A stretch of DNA of 33,795 nt from Alphaproteobacteria bacterium (GCA_021296325.1 JAGWAR010000010.1:1-33795), one strand, 5' to 3'. Shown: positions 1 through 9,077, counted from the first letter of the stretch. Notes: generated by a model not told the origin, from the sequence alone. Numbers and translations: made by a program.

Positions 1-269
1 AGTCCCTGCTTGGCGACATCGACAAAGTCTTTCTGGTGACGGAGTTTATCGGCATGGGGGAAAACGGGGTCACTGGCGACTACAGCCGGGGGGCGGCCGG
101 TTTCTGGATCGAGAAGGGGGAAATCGCCTACCCGGTCAGCGAGGTCACGGTGGCCGGCAATTTGCGCGAGATGTTTCAAAACCTGACGGTCGCCAACGAC
201 CTTGAGTTTCGTCATGGGACGGATGCGCCGACGCTTCGGGTCGATGGCATGATGCTGGCCGGCGTCTAG
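1..269 (+). CDS. pmbA: TldE/PmbA metalloprotease-like protein, C-terminal end (partial)
   Basis: Only the last 89 residues are in the window; the frame is open from base 3 and the gene starts upstream. The stretch GVTGDYSRGAAGFWIEKGEI, followed by YPVSEVTVAGNL and a final VDGMMLAG, is the typical C-terminus of the TldD/TldE (PmbA) family. In known members TldD and TldE form a heterodimeric protease that acts on modified peptides such as microcin B17 precursor, and TldE is the subunit without the metal site. The fragment ends as TldE/PmbA proteins usually do, and no frameshift is visible. The stop is 56 bases before the msbA-like gene on the same strand. Assignment to TldE rather than TldD rests on the C-terminal pattern only. 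Confidence 0.85.
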   Translation, partial: SLLGDIDKVFLVTEFIGMGENGVTGDYSRGAAGFWIEKGEIAYPVSEVTVAGNLREMFQNLTVANDLEFRHGTDAPTLRVDGMMLAGV

Positions 270-325
270 GGGGCCAACGGTGGTCGCCGGGGGGCGAGCG
301 TGCTATCTTCTCCGGAACTTCGCAT

Positions 326-2137
326 GTGAATCACACGAAAATGGCTCCTCCACCTATCAAGCTGGATGAAACAACGCTGGCGCTCGTCCGCCGGCTTTTC
401 CGGGAAAGCATCCGGCCATACGTCTGGCGGCTTCTTGCCGCCATGTTCTTCATGGTTCTGGTCGCCGGTGCCACGGCGGCGAATGCCTGGATCATGCAGC
501 CAGTTCTGGACGATGTGTTCCTGAAGCAGGATCAGCTCATGTTGATCCTGGTACCGGTAGCTATTCTTGTTATCGCCGCGATCAAGGGTTTTTCGACCTA
601 TGGCCAGGCGGTCCTGATGAATTTCGTCGGCCAGCGGATCATTGCCAACATCCAGGTCCAGATGTACGCGCATTTGATTCGGGCAGACCTTACCTTCTTT
701 CACAACACGTCAACCGGCACACTGGTTTCCCGTTTCACACATGACCTGCAATTGTTGCGCGCGGCGGTGGCAAACGCGCTTACCGGCATGGTGAAGGATT
801 CGCTGACGCTCGTCTTTCTGGTGGGCGTCATGTTCTATCAGGACTGGGGCCTCGCGCTTATCACGTTCTTCATATACCCAATGGCTCTTTTTCCGATCAT
901 CCGGGTCGGCCGCCGGATGCGCAAAGTCTCGACCGGCATGCAACAGGCGGTGGGCCGGCTGACATCGCTTCTGGACGAGACCTTCCAGGGGGCGCGGCAT
1001 GTCAAGGCCTACGGAATGGAGGGTTACGAGACGGGACGGGCCACCGACATCGTCGAGAACGTCTTCGGGCTGACCTTTAAATCAACGAAAATCCGCAACG
1101 TCGTTCACCCGGTAATGGAGTTGCTAGGCAGTTGCGGCATTGCCTTCGTCGTCTTCTATGGGGGAAGCCAGGTGATTTCGGGTTCGACGTCGCCGGGCGC
1201 CTTCTTCTCGTTCATTGCTGCGTTGCTGATGGCCTATCAGCCGATGAAAAGCATTGACAATCTGAACGCAACGCTTCAGGAGGGGTTGGCGGCAGCGACG
1301 CGGGTCTTCACGTTGCTGGATCTCAAGCCGGACATTCAGGACCTGCCAAACGCTAAGCCGCTGGAGATCAGAGGCGGCACCGTTACCTTCGAGGACGTTC
1401 ACTTCGCTTACGGAAAGGAAAGCCCGGCCCTGCACGGGGTTAGCCTTCGCGTGCCGGCCGGCAAGACCGCCGCCTTGGTTGGTCCTTCGGGCAGCGGAAA
1501 ATCCACCATCCTCAACTTGATTCCCCGGTTCTATGACGTCGACAAAGGCTCGGTGCGAATCGACGGCCAAGATATCCGCGAAGTCACCGTCGCCAGCCTG
1601 CGCGGGGCGATCGCGCTGGTCAGTCAGGAAATCGGCCTGTTCGACGACACGGTGCGGGCAAACATTCTTTATGGCTTGCCGGATGCGACGGAGGCCGAGG
1701 TTGAAAAAGCGGCCGCGGACGCTGCCGCCGACGGCTTTATTCGCCAACTGCCCGAAGGCTATGACACGATGATCGGAGAACAGGGCGTAAAGCTTTCCGG
1801 CGGCCAGCGCCAGCGCATCGAAATCGCCCGCGCCATGCTTCGCAACGCCCCGATCCTGCTGCTCGACGAGGCAACCAGCGCGCTCGACACCGAATCGGAA
1901 CGTCAGGTTCAATCGGCCTTGCAACGGTTGAAGGAAGGGCGCACGACCCTCGTTATTGCGCACCGGCTTTCCACCGTTCAGGACGCCGATATTATTTATG
2001 TGGTCGATGCGGGCCGCGTCGTCGAGGAAGGGTCGCATGCCGAACTGCTTGCTCGCAATGGAACCTATGCACGGCTTTACGCCCTTCAGTTCGATGGCGA
2101 GGCGGAGGCCGAAAACCAGACTCTGGCGCGAGCGTGA
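326..2137 (+). CDS. msbA: MsbA-type lipid A export ABC transporter (membrane domain fused to ATPase)
   Basis: This 603-aa protein has the half-transporter layout: a six-helix membrane domain (about residues 30-320) followed by an ABC ATPase. The ATPase shows Walker A GPSGSGKST (386-394), the LSGGQ signature (490-494), Walker B ILLLDEATS (510-518) and the switch histidine H546 in IAHRLST. The length and the neighbours waaA and lpxK support the MsbA role: ATP-driven flipping of core lipid A across the inner membrane. The start taken is GTG at 326, with a weak GGAA eight bases upstream; ATG at 341 is in frame and would remove only five residues. It is probably the first gene of the lipid A operon, since 56 bases separate it from the gene before. 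A general drug/lipid exporter cannot be excluded from sequence alone. Confidence 0.9.
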   Translation: MNHTKMAPPPIKLDETTLALVRRLFRESIRPYVWRLLAAMFFMVLVAGATAANAWIMQPVLDDVFLKQDQLMLILVPVAILVIAAIKGFSTYGQAVLMNFVGQRIIANIQVQMYAHLIRADLTFFHNTSTGTLVSRFTHDLQLLRAAVANALTGMVKDSLTLVFLVGVMFYQDWGLALITFFIYPMALFPIIRVGRRMRKVSTGMQQAVGRLTSLLDETFQGARHVKAYGMEGYETGRATDIVENVFGLTFKSTKIRNVVHPVMELLGSCGIAFVVFYGGSQVISGSTSPGAFFSFIAALLMAYQPMKSIDNLNATLQEGLAAATRVFTLLDLKPDIQDLPNAKPLEIRGGTVTFEDVHFAYGKESPALHGVSLRVPAGKTAALVGPSGSGKSTILNLIPRFYDVDKGSVRIDGQDIREVTVASLRGAIALVSQEIGLFDDTVRANILYGLPDATEAEVEKAAADAAADGFIRQLPEGYDTMIGEQGVKLSGGQRQRIEIARAMLRNAPILLLDEATSALDTESERQVQSALQRLKEGRTTLVIAHRLSTVQDADIIYVVDAGRVVEEGSHAELLARNGTYARLYALQFDGEAEAENQTLARA

Positions 2138-2141
2138 TTCG

Positions 2142-2891
2142 GTGCAACTGCGAAAGCGGCTTCTCAGTTTTGATTTCGTTCAACGCCTGCTAGGCGCGCT
2201 GATCGCGCTGTACGTTTTTCTCGTCTATCGAACGAGCCGCTGGTCCGTTGAAGGGCGGGAGCACCCGCAGCCTTTCTGGGATTCGGAAAAGAATTTCATC
2301 GTGTGCTTCTGGCATGGGCGAATGCTGATGCTGCCTTATGCGTGGGAAGGCAAACGTCCTTTCACGCAATTGAATTCCGGCCATCGGGACGGAATCGTCA
2401 GCGTCCGGGCGCAGGAGCATTTCGGCGTGAAAACAGTGATTGGATCGGCCACCGTCGGTGCGATGACGGCGTTCCGGGGCCTTCTGAAGACGGTGCATGC
2501 CGGCGAGACGATCGGGGTCACGCCGGACGGGCCTCATGGCCCACGCATGCGTGCAAAACCGGGCATTGTCACCATCGCCAGCAAGACCGGCGTGCCGATC
2601 CTGCCGCTCGCTTTTTCGGCCGGGCGCTGCAAGGTGCTGTCGAGCTGGGATCGGTTCGTTCTTTGTTATCCTTTTACCCGCGGCCATTTCGTGTGGGGCG
2701 AGCCGATCTACGTGCCGAAGGATCTCGATGAAAAAGCCCTGGAGACCATCCGCCAGCTTGTGGAAGATCGGCTCTATGCGCTGACGGTCGAGGCGGATGC
2801 AAGATACGGCCATCCGACCATTGTGAAGGCGGGCGTGGACGAAGGGAAAAAGCAGCGCGCGGTCCCGCCGGCCAGGGAGGCGGGTCTCTGA
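2142..2891 (+). CDS. DUF374 lysophospholipid acyltransferase-like protein
   Basis: A 249-aa protein starting at GTG 2142, four bases after the msbA stop. The same frame stays open far upstream inside msbA, but that part is unlikely to be translated. One hydrophobic segment lies near the N-terminus (about residues 12-27). The family pattern is clear: FWHGRMLMLPY, NSGHRDG, GSATVGAM..FRGLL and TPDGPHGPR..AKPG, followed by TGVPILPL. These match the DUF374 group of the LPLAT superfamily, often found between msbA/pmbA and waaA in alphaproteobacteria. The classical H-x4-D acyltransferase motif is not obvious; the histidine in WHGR and that in GHRDG are the candidates. A role in lipid A or core acylation is inferred from context, and the substrate is not known. 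Confidence 0.85.
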   Translation: MQLRKRLLSFDFVQRLLGALIALYVFLVYRTSRWSVEGREHPQPFWDSEKNFIVCFWHGRMLMLPYAWEGKRPFTQLNSGHRDGIVSVRAQEHFGVKTVIGSATVGAMTAFRGLLKTVHAGETIGVTPDGPHGPRMRAKPGIVTIASKTGVPILPLAFSAGRCKVLSSWDRFVLCYPFTRGHFVWGEPIYVPKDLDEKALETIRQLVEDRLYALTVEADARYGHPTIVKAGVDEGKKQRAVPPAREAGL

Positions 2892-2893
2892 CG

Positions 2894-4186
2894 GTGTTTT
2901 TTCTTTACCGCACAGCGACGGTCCTTGGGGCGCCCGGCGTTCGTCTGTACCTGCGCTGGCGACTGCGCCGCGGCAAGGAAGACCAGGCGCGTCTGCCGGA
3001 ACGTCTCGGCGTCGCTTCCATCCCACGGCCGGACGGACCGCTCATATGGGTCCATGCGGCAAGCGTGGGCGAATCCCTCTCCATCCTGCCGCTCGTAAGC
3101 CGGCTTCGCGAGGAACCATCCGCCCCCCGGGTGCTGGTGACGACCGGGACAGTCACGTCGGCGACCCTGATGGCGGCGCGCCTACCGGAAGGGGCCCTTC
3201 ATCAGTTCTCGCCGGTCGACCTGCCGTCGGCGGCGATGCGTTTTCTTGATCACTGGCGGCCCGATTTGGCGTTGTGGGTCGAATCGGAATTTTGGCCAAA
3301 CCTGCTTGCCGAAATGCGCCGCCGGGGGCTTCCGGCCGTGCTGGTGAACGCCAGGCTTTCGGACCGTTCCCTTCGCGGCTGGCGACGGCTTGGCGGCCTG
3401 GCAGCGGAGCTTCTCTCGGGCTTTCGGCTGGCCCTGGCCCAGAGCGAGGAGATGGCTGACCGTCTGCGCAGCCTCGGCGGCCGGAACGTCGCATGCGTCG
3501 GTAATTTAAAATACGCCGCCGATCCCCTACCGGTGGTGGCGGATGCGCTGGCCAGGCTGAAGGATGCGATCGGCGGGCGCCCCTGCTGGCTGGCGGCGAG
3601 CGTCCACCCCGGCGAGGAGCGGGTGACCGGCCAGGTGCATCGCAGGCTTCAAGGGTGCCACCCCGGTCTGCTCACCCTGCTGGTGCCGCGCCACCCGACC
3701 CTGGGGGCGAAGATGGCGGCGGACTTGCGGGCCGAAGGGCTCAACGTGGCCCGCCGGGCCGCTGGCGAGGCGCTTGAGGCCGGGACCGACCTCTACCTTG
3801 CCGATACGCTGGGGGAGCTTGGCCTCTTTTATCGCCTCGCTCCGATCGCCTTTGTCGGCGGGTCCCTCGTGCCCCATGGCGGGCAGAACCTGCTGGAGCC
3901 GGCGCGGCTCGATTGTGCCATCCTCCACGGTCCCCACGTCGAGAATTTTGCCCGCATCGCCGAAGCCATGGGCGGGGCCGAAGCGGCCCTCCAGGTTGCG
4001 ACCGCCGAGGCGCTGGCGTCGGCGGTCGATTCCCTGTTGCAGGACCCGGAGCGGGGCCGCCGCATGGCGGCGTCGGCCCGGCATGTCGCCGAGGGGGAGG
4101 CGGGCGTCCTCGACCGTATTCTCGAGCGGCTCCGGCCCTTCCTCGAGTCCCTGGGCGGGCGGTCTCGGGAAGGTGGCCATGCGTAG
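2894..4186 (+). CDS. waaA: 3-deoxy-D-manno-octulosonic acid (Kdo) transferase
   Basis: WaaA (KdtA) transfers Kdo from CMP-Kdo to lipid IVA at the inner face of the inner membrane. The 430-aa length matches E. coli WaaA (425 aa). Recognisable blocks are an N-terminal anchor segment, VHAASVGESLSILPLV, ESEFWPNLLAEM, VNARLSDRSLRGW, VPRHPTLG, and GGSLVPHGGQNLLEPA followed by HGPHVENF, which belongs to the GT-B nucleotide-sugar site. The start is GTG 2894, two bases after the preceding stop. The last eight bases overlap the start of lpxK. The second half is notably G+C rich. Whether it adds one or two Kdo residues cannot be told from sequence. Confidence 0.95.
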   Translation: MFFLYRTATVLGAPGVRLYLRWRLRRGKEDQARLPERLGVASIPRPDGPLIWVHAASVGESLSILPLVSRLREEPSAPRVLVTTGTVTSATLMAARLPEGALHQFSPVDLPSAAMRFLDHWRPDLALWVESEFWPNLLAEMRRRGLPAVLVNARLSDRSLRGWRRLGGLAAELLSGFRLALAQSEEMADRLRSLGGRNVACVGNLKYAADPLPVVADALARLKDAIGGRPCWLAASVHPGEERVTGQVHRRLQGCHPGLLTLLVPRHPTLGAKMAADLRAEGLNVARRAAGEALEAGTDLYLADTLGELGLFYRLAPIAFVGGSLVPHGGQNLLEPARLDCAILHGPHVENFARIAEAMGGAEAALQVATAEALASAVDSLLQDPERGRRMAASARHVAEGEAGVLDRILERLRPFLESLGGRSREGGHA

Positions 4187-5150
4187 CCCGCGCTTCTGGG
4201 AGAAGGCGGGCGGGCTGGCCTATGCCCTGGCTCCCCTCGGGCTTGCCTGGAGCGCCGGGAGCGTCCTGCGCCAGACTCTTACCAAGCCCTACCGGGCAGC
4301 CATACCCGTGATCTGCGTCGGCAATCTGGTCGTTGGAGGCACCGGGAAAACGCCGGTAACCCTTGCAATTGCTGAGTATTTAAAGAAGTTGGGGCTGAAG
4401 CCGCACCTACTGGGCCGGGGCTATGGCGGTAGTGCCAAAGGCCCTACCCGGGTCGAGACGGACCGCCACACCGCCGCCTTGGTGGGTGACGAGGCGCTGC
4501 TGCTGGCCAATGCGGCGCCGACCTGGGCCGGGCCCGATCGGGCCGCCGCGGCCCGGGCCGCGGCGGCGGGCGGGGCGGACGTCCTCCTCTTGGATGACGG
4601 CTTCCAGAATCCGGGCCTTGAGAAGGATTGCTCCCTGGTCGTCGTCGATGGCGGCTACGGCTTCGGCAATGGCTATCTGGTGCCGGCCGGGCCCCTGCGC
4701 GAGCCGGTCGCGTCGGGCCTCAGGCGGGCCCGAGCCGTCGTGCTGGTGGGGGAGGACCAAACCGGGGTCGAAGGGACCCTTGCCGGCCGGCTGCCGGTGC
4801 TTCGCGGGTGGCTGGAGCCGGAGGGGCTGGCAGCGCTTGCTGGCCGTCGCCTCTTTGCCTTCGCCGGCATTGGCCGGCCGGAGAAGTTCTTCGAGACGCT
4901 CCGCGGGGCCGGTCTCGACCTCGCCGGGACCCGCGCATTTGGCGACCACCACCCCTATCGCGGGGCGGAAGTCGAGGCCCTGCTCGAGGCCGCGGCGGCG
5001 CTGGATGCCGTACCGGTGACGACGGCGAAGGACGCCGTGCGGCTGCCGGCCGATTTGCAGGCGCGCGTCCATGCCGTGCCGGTCCGCTTTCGTTTTGAGG
5101 ACATGGCGGCGCTTGAGGCCCTACTCCGCCCGGCGCTGCCCGGCGCCTAG
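4179..5150 (+). CDS. lpxK: Tetraacyldisaccharide 4'-kinase
   Basis: LpxK phosphorylates the 4' position of the lipid A disaccharide to give lipid IVA; it is a peripheral inner-membrane kinase. The 323-aa protein carries the P-loop GGTGKTP (53-59), GRGYGG, VGDEALLLA, and LLLDDGFQN followed by GNGYLVPAGPLREP, all diagnostic. ATG 4179 lies inside the end of waaA (8-base overlap) and has GGAAGGTGG just upstream, so translation is probably coupled. The frame is open further upstream inside waaA, but that is a shadow. The coding region is extremely G+C rich (51 of 60 bases at 4501-4560), with an alanine-rich run after residue 110. The stop TAG overlaps the stop of the opposing M23 gene. Confidence 0.95.
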   Translation: MRSPRFWEKAGGLAYALAPLGLAWSAGSVLRQTLTKPYRAAIPVICVGNLVVGGTGKTPVTLAIAEYLKKLGLKPHLLGRGYGGSAKGPTRVETDRHTAALVGDEALLLANAAPTWAGPDRAAAARAAAAGGADVLLLDDGFQNPGLEKDCSLVVVDGGYGFGNGYLVPAGPLREPVASGLRRARAVVLVGEDQTGVEGTLAGRLPVLRGWLEPEGLAALAGRRLFAFAGIGRPEKFFETLRGAGLDLAGTRAFGDHHPYRGAEVEALLEAAAALDAVPVTTAKDAVRLPADLQARVHAVPVRFRFEDMAALEALLRPALPGA

Positions 5151-5986
5151 GGCTGTTTCGGCATCGGGCCGGCGACGATTTCGGGGTCGAGCGCCGTCCC
5201 GAACCAGCTGATCCCCCAATGAAGATGCGGCGCCGTGGCGCGCCCGCTTGCCCCGACCGTGCCGATCGGGTCCCCCTTCTTCACGCGCGCTCCCTTCGCG
5301 ACGTCGATCCGGTCCAGATGGGCATAGACCGTAAACAGCCCATGGCCGTGATCGAGCAGGACGGTCCTGCCGGTGAAGAACATGTCCGGGTGGCGCCAGG
5401 CGACGATGCCGTCGGCCGGGGCGAGGATGGGCGTGCCCTGTGCGGTGGCGATGTCCGTGCCCGAATGAGGACTTCGCGGTTTGCCGTTGAGAATTCGCTG
5501 GCTGCCGTAGACCCCGCTTACCCGTCCCGTTACCGGCCAGTCAAAACCGGTTATGAAAAGCGGCGCGTCGGTGTCCGCCCGGCGGGCCTTGGACAGGGCC
5601 GCATTCTCGTTTCGGATGCGCGCGAGATCGGCTTCGGAGGGGGTCACCTTGCCGGCTGGCAGGCCCTCAATCTTCTCAACGGGATATTCCCGCTGCATGA
5701 TCGACAGCGGAAGGGCTCCGCTTGTACCGTCCGGAAGCCGGTAAGTCATCTGCATCCGTTCCTGCGCCTTGCGGCCGAAGGCGATGACGAAATTGCCTTC
5801 GCGGGAAAGGCGCAGCGGCTTGCCATCGAAATGGAGGTCCGAGCCGGGCGGGGCCTTGCCGGTTACCAAGCCGCCCTGAATGAACGGTCCCTTGAAATGA
5901 AAATCCGGACCGCCATCCGCATCGGAAAAAGCCGGCCCGGTGGCGAACAGCAACAGGAGCGGCACGGAAAAAAACGCGCGCCGCAT
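5147..5986 (-). CDS. Secreted LytM/M23-type peptidoglycan endopeptidase
   Basis: A 279-aa protein with an N-terminal signal peptide (RR, then VPLLLLFATGPAFSDA), an N-terminal beta-rich region and a C-terminal M23 domain. The zinc ligands are intact: H174 and D178 in HSGTD, and the HLH motif at H254-H256 in APHLHWG, with a further histidine in VYAHL. It should therefore be an active cell-wall endopeptidase of the periplasm, rather than an inactive EnvC/NlpD-type activator. The start ATG at 5986 shares bases with the xseA stop (ATGA), so the two genes are coupled. The frame is open far upstream inside xseA, but the signal peptide fixes the start. The stop is tail to tail with lpxK in a shared CTAG. 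Confidence 0.9.
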   Translation of the reverse strand: MRRAFFSVPLLLLFATGPAFSDADGGPDFHFKGPFIQGGLVTGKAPPGSDLHFDGKPLRLSREGNFVIAFGRKAQERMQMTYRLPDGTSGALPLSIMQREYPVEKIEGLPAGKVTPSEADLARIRNENAALSKARRADTDAPLFITGFDWPVTGRVSGVYGSQRILNGKPRSPHSGTDIATAQGTPILAPADGIVAWRHPDMFFTGRTVLLDHGHGLFTVYAHLDRIDVAKGARVKKGDPIGTVGASGRATAPHLHWGISWFGTALDPEIVAGPMPKQP

Positions 5987-7290
5987 CAAAAAAGCTCTCC
6001 CTGGCCCGCCTTTCGCCGCGGGGGTTTTGCGCGGTTCTTGGCCGGTTTGGCAGCCGGTTTTGCCTTTGCCCCGTCGATGACGGCGCCCACTTCGCCGTCC
6101 TGGAAACGGATCCCGACCGCCATGCCGGGTTTCGTTTTCCGCGCCGTCGTCACCGGCTCGCCCTCGGGCCCGCGAACCAGCGTGAAGCCCCGCTCGAGCA
6201 CCCGGGCGTAGGAAAGACTCTCCATCAGGCGGTCGAGGCCCTGCAAGTGGGTGGCCTGGGTGGTCAGGGTTTGGGTCATGGCGTTGCGCATCCGGTCCGT
6301 CCAGTCGTCGAGCCGCTGGGCCGCCATCTCGAGCAGGGATTTCGGGTCGATCAGGCCGCGGGCAAGCGCCTTCAGATGGGTGCGGTGGGTCTCCAGATAG
6401 CGTTCCATCGTTCCCACCAGGCGGCGCGCCTGATCGAGGAGATCCTCCAGCAATTCGGCCCGTACCGGCACGGCCATCTCGGCGGCGGCCGTCGGCGTCG
6501 GGGCGCGCACATCGGCGGCGAAATCGATCAGCGTCGTGTCCGTCTCGTGGCCGACGGCAGAGATCAGGGGGATTTTCGAAGCCGCCGCTGCCCGCACGAC
6601 GATTTCCTCGTTGAACGCCCACAAATCCTCGAGGCTGCCGCCGCCCCGCGCAACGATCAACAGATCAGGTCGTGGAATCGGCCCGCCTTTCTTCAACCGG
6701 TTGAACCCGGTGATGGCGGCAGCAATTTCCTTGGCCGCGCCTTCGCCCTGTACGAGCACGGGCCAAAGCAGGACGGAACGGGGGAAGCGATCGTTCAGCC
6801 GGTGCAGGATGTCCCGGATGACGGCGCCGGTCGGCGAGGTGATGACCCCGATCCGTTCCGGCAAATAGGGAAGGGGTTGCTTGCGGTCGGTATCGAACAG
6901 GCCCTCTTCGGCGAGTTTCTTCCGCCGCTCTTCCAGCAGCTTCAGCAGCGCTCCTTCGCCGGCCAGCTCCATTTCTTCGACGATGATCTGGTAACGCGAA
7001 CGTCCCGGATAGGTCGTGATCCGGCCGGTGCAGATGACCTCAAGCCCGTCGGCCGGTGCGGTGGCAAGCGCCGTTCCCCGCCAGCAGACGGCGTCCAGCA
7101 CCGCCTTTTCGTCCTTGAGCGCAAAATAGAGATGGCCGGAAGCGGCGCGCTTGAAACCGGAGATTTCGCCACGCACCCGGACCTGGCCAAAGGCCGCCTC
7201 GACGGTGCGTTTGAGGGCAAGCGAAAGCTCGCTTACGCTGAATTCGGCGAGGCCGCGTTCCGGCGAGAACTCGGGTGAATTGTCCGTCAT
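5986..7290 (-). CDS. xseA: Exodeoxyribonuclease VII large subunit
   Basis: XseA forms, with several copies of XseB, the exonuclease that degrades single-stranded DNA in both directions. The 434-aa protein (start ATG 7290) begins with the OB-fold region ([34 protein letters not shown]). It continues with [33 protein letters not shown] and [23 protein letters not shown], all family signatures. The C-terminus ends in a lysine/proline/alanine-rich tail. A TTG 18 bases upstream is in frame but less likely; GGAA precedes the chosen ATG at short spacing. No xseB is seen nearby. It is divergent from purD across 59 bases and coupled to the M23 peptidase downstream. Confidence 0.95.
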   Translation of the reverse strand: MTDNSPEFSPERGLAEFSVSELSLALKRTVEAAFGQVRVRGEISGFKRAASGHLYFALKDEKAVLDAVCWRGTALATAPADGLEVICTGRITTYPGRSRYQIIVEEMELAGEGALLKLLEERRKKLAEEGLFDTDRKQPLPYLPERIGVITSPTGAVIRDILHRLNDRFPRSVLLWPVLVQGEGAAKEIAAAITGFNRLKKGGPIPRPDLLIVARGGGSLEDLWAFNEEIVVRAAAASKIPLISAVGHETDTTLIDFAADVRAPTPTAAAEMAVPVRAELLEDLLDQARRLVGTMERYLETHRTHLKALARGLIDPKSLLEMAAQRLDDWTDRMRNAMTQTLTTQATHLQGLDRLMESLSYARVLERGFTLVRGPEGEPVTTARKTKPGMAVGIRFQDGEVGAVIDGAKAKPAAKPAKNRAKPPRRKAGQGELF

Positions 7291-7349
7291 GGGTTCCGAT
7301 GATATCAAGAGGCCTGCTTCAGCGAAACGTAGAGCTCAAGGGACGGGGG

Positions 7350-8645
7350 ATGACGGCAAAACGCACACTGCCCGGTCGCGTGCTTTTGGTAGGCGGCGGC
7401 GGGCGCGAGCATGCCCTGGCCAGGGCGATGGTGACGTCGCCCCTTTGCGAAGCCCTTTATTGCGCACCGGGCAATGCCGGGATTGCGGAAGTGGCTCATT
7501 GCGTGCCGATCGGGGCCGAGGACGTGGACGGCATCGTGCGTTTCGCGAAGGAAGAAAACATCGCCTTCGTCGTCGTCGGGCCCGAGGGGCCGCTCGTGCT
7601 GGGCCTGGTCGATGCGCTGGAAGCGGCGGGCGTACCCGCCTTCGGGCCTGACCGCAAGGCCGCCCGGCTCGAGGGCTCGAAGGGCTTTATGAAGGACATT
7701 TGCGCGAAATACGGCGTGCCGACGGCGGCTTATGCGCGGTTTCAGGATGTAGAGGCGGCGAAAGCCTACCTTCGAACCCAGGGGGCGCCGATCGTCATCA
7801 AGGCGGACGGGCTGGCGGCCGGGAAAGGGGTGACGGTTGCCCGCACGCTTGCGGAGGCGGAAGCCGCTATCGAGGAAGCGCTCGTCGGGGACCGGTTCGG
7901 CGCGGCTGGCCGTGACATCGTCATCGAGGAGCTGCTGGAGGGAGAGGAAGCAAGCTTCTTCGCGCTGGTGGATGGGGAAGCGGTCGTGCCGATGATTGCC
8001 GCCCAGGATCACAAGGCGGTTGGCGATGGCGACACCGGCCCCAATACCGGTGGCATGGGGGCCTATTCGCCGGCGTCGGTGGTGACGGCGGCGCTCGCCT
8101 CCGAAATCATGGAGAGAATTTTCCTGCCCACGGCCCGCGGCATGGTGGCGGAAGGGTGTTCCTTCCGCGGCGTACTGTTCGCCGGCCTGATGATCGGCAA
8201 GGGGGGCGTCAAGCTTCTCGAATTCAACATCCGTTTCGGCGATCCAGAATGCCAGGTGCTGATGGCCCGGCTCGAATCGGACCTGCTGGCTGCCCTGGTT
8301 GCCGCTCAGGAAGGGCGCCTGGACGAGGTTGCCTTTCGCTGGCGGAAGGAAGCGGCCCTTTGCGTCGTGATGGCGGCGAAGGGTTATCCGGGCGCTTACG
8401 AAAAGGGAACGCCCATTCAGGGAATCGCAGAAGCCGAAACGCTGCCGGATGTCGTTGTCTATCACGCCGGCACGAAGGCGGAAGAAAACCGGCTTCTCGC
8501 TGCCGGCGGACGCGTGCTTGGCGTCACCGCGTTGGGCGAAACGATCGAAGCGGCCCAACGCCTTGCCTATGAGGCGGTGGACAGGATCGACTGGCCGGAC
8601 GGGTTCTGCCGGCGCGACATCGGCTGGCGGGCGGTTGGGCGATAA
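7350..8645 (+). CDS. purD: Phosphoribosylamine-glycine ligase (GAR synthetase)
   Basis: PurD joins 5-phosphoribosylamine and glycine with ATP, the second step of de novo purine synthesis. The 431-aa length matches E. coli PurD (429 aa). Signatures seen are VLLVGGGGREHALA at the N-terminus, VVGPEGPLVLGLVD, the ATP-grasp region with IVIKADGLAAGKGV, AQDHKAVGDGDTGPNTGGMG and FNIRFGDPECQ. Start ATG 7350 has a purine-rich GGGACGGGGG just upstream; an open stretch of 25 codons before it has no family similarity. It is a single gene, divergent from xseA and convergent with the globin gene 15 bases downstream, with no terminator visible between them. Confidence 0.96.
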   Translation: MTAKRTLPGRVLLVGGGGREHALARAMVTSPLCEALYCAPGNAGIAEVAHCVPIGAEDVDGIVRFAKEENIAFVVVGPEGPLVLGLVDALEAAGVPAFGPDRKAARLEGSKGFMKDICAKYGVPTAAYARFQDVEAAKAYLRTQGAPIVIKADGLAAGKGVTVARTLAEAEAAIEEALVGDRFGAAGRDIVIEELLEGEEASFFALVDGEAVVPMIAAQDHKAVGDGDTGPNTGGMGAYSPASVVTAALASEIMERIFLPTARGMVAEGCSFRGVLFAGLMIGKGGVKLLEFNIRFGDPECQVLMARLESDLLAALVAAQEGRLDEVAFRWRKEAALCVVMAAKGYPGAYEKGTPIQGIAEAETLPDVVVYHAGTKAEENRLLAAGGRVLGVTALGETIEAAQRLAYEAVDRIDWPDGFCRRDIGWRAVGR

Positions 8646-8660
8646 AATCCGCGTCCGCTG

Positions 8661-9077
8661 CTACCACACGACGTCCTTGGCGGCTTCCTTCATGAGGCTC
8701 GAGATTTCCGTATAGGCCTGCTGCCAGGCGGCCTTGACCTCCGGCGTGCAATCGGCCCCGAGTTCCAGTTCCAGCATTTCGATCAGGGCCTTGCCGAAGG
8801 TATCGTAGTCCGCTGGCTTGACGTGATAGCGGACGTGCTGGAAAGCCAAGTTTTCGATGGCGGGCATGATGGCGTAAAGCTCGTCGATTGCCTTTGTCAG
8901 CATCTTCAGCATCGTCATCAGTTTGCGGCCCTGTTCCTCGAGATCGCCGCGAAAGAGATCGCGCAAGGACGGATCCAGTGCAAAGAGCCGTTCGTAAAAA
9001 ACGGCGGCGACATGGTCCATGTCCGCTTCGAGTCGCTTGAAGGTTTCCTGGACACGTTTCGTTTCTTCAGGTGTCAT
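8661..9077 (-). CDS. Single-domain bacterial globin
   Basis: A 138-aa heme protein of the single-domain globin class (Vitreoscilla globin-like; also the N-terminal half of flavohemoglobin Hmp). Aligned from memory to Hmp, the expected residues are present: B10 Tyr28 in VFYERLF, CD1 Phe42 in LRDLF, a probable E7 Gln49, and the proximal F8 His81 in FQHVRYHVKPADY. The Tyr-B10/Gln-E7 pair is typical of globins that bind O2 tightly or detoxify nitric oxide. There is no reductase domain, so it would need a partner reductase. The start ATG overlaps the tadA stop (ATGA), so it is translated with tadA. Function as O2 carrier or NO dioxygenase is inferred. Confidence 0.9.
   Translation of the reverse strand: MTPEETKRVQETFKRLEADMDHVAAVFYERLFALDPSLRDLFRGDLEEQGRKLMTMLKMLTKAIDELYAIMPAIENLAFQHVRYHVKPADYDTFGKALIEMLELELGADCTPEVKAAWQQAYTEISSLMKEAAKDVVW

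Noticed and set aside
1124-2038. 304-aa minus-strand frame inside the msbA-like gene
   Set aside because: Antisense shadow with no recognisable family and no ribosome-binding site; msbA motifs are all on the plus strand.
5987-6622. Upstream extension of the M23 peptidase frame to give a 491-aa protein
   Set aside because: It lies inside xseA on the same strand in another frame, and the signal peptide starting at 5986 marks the true start.
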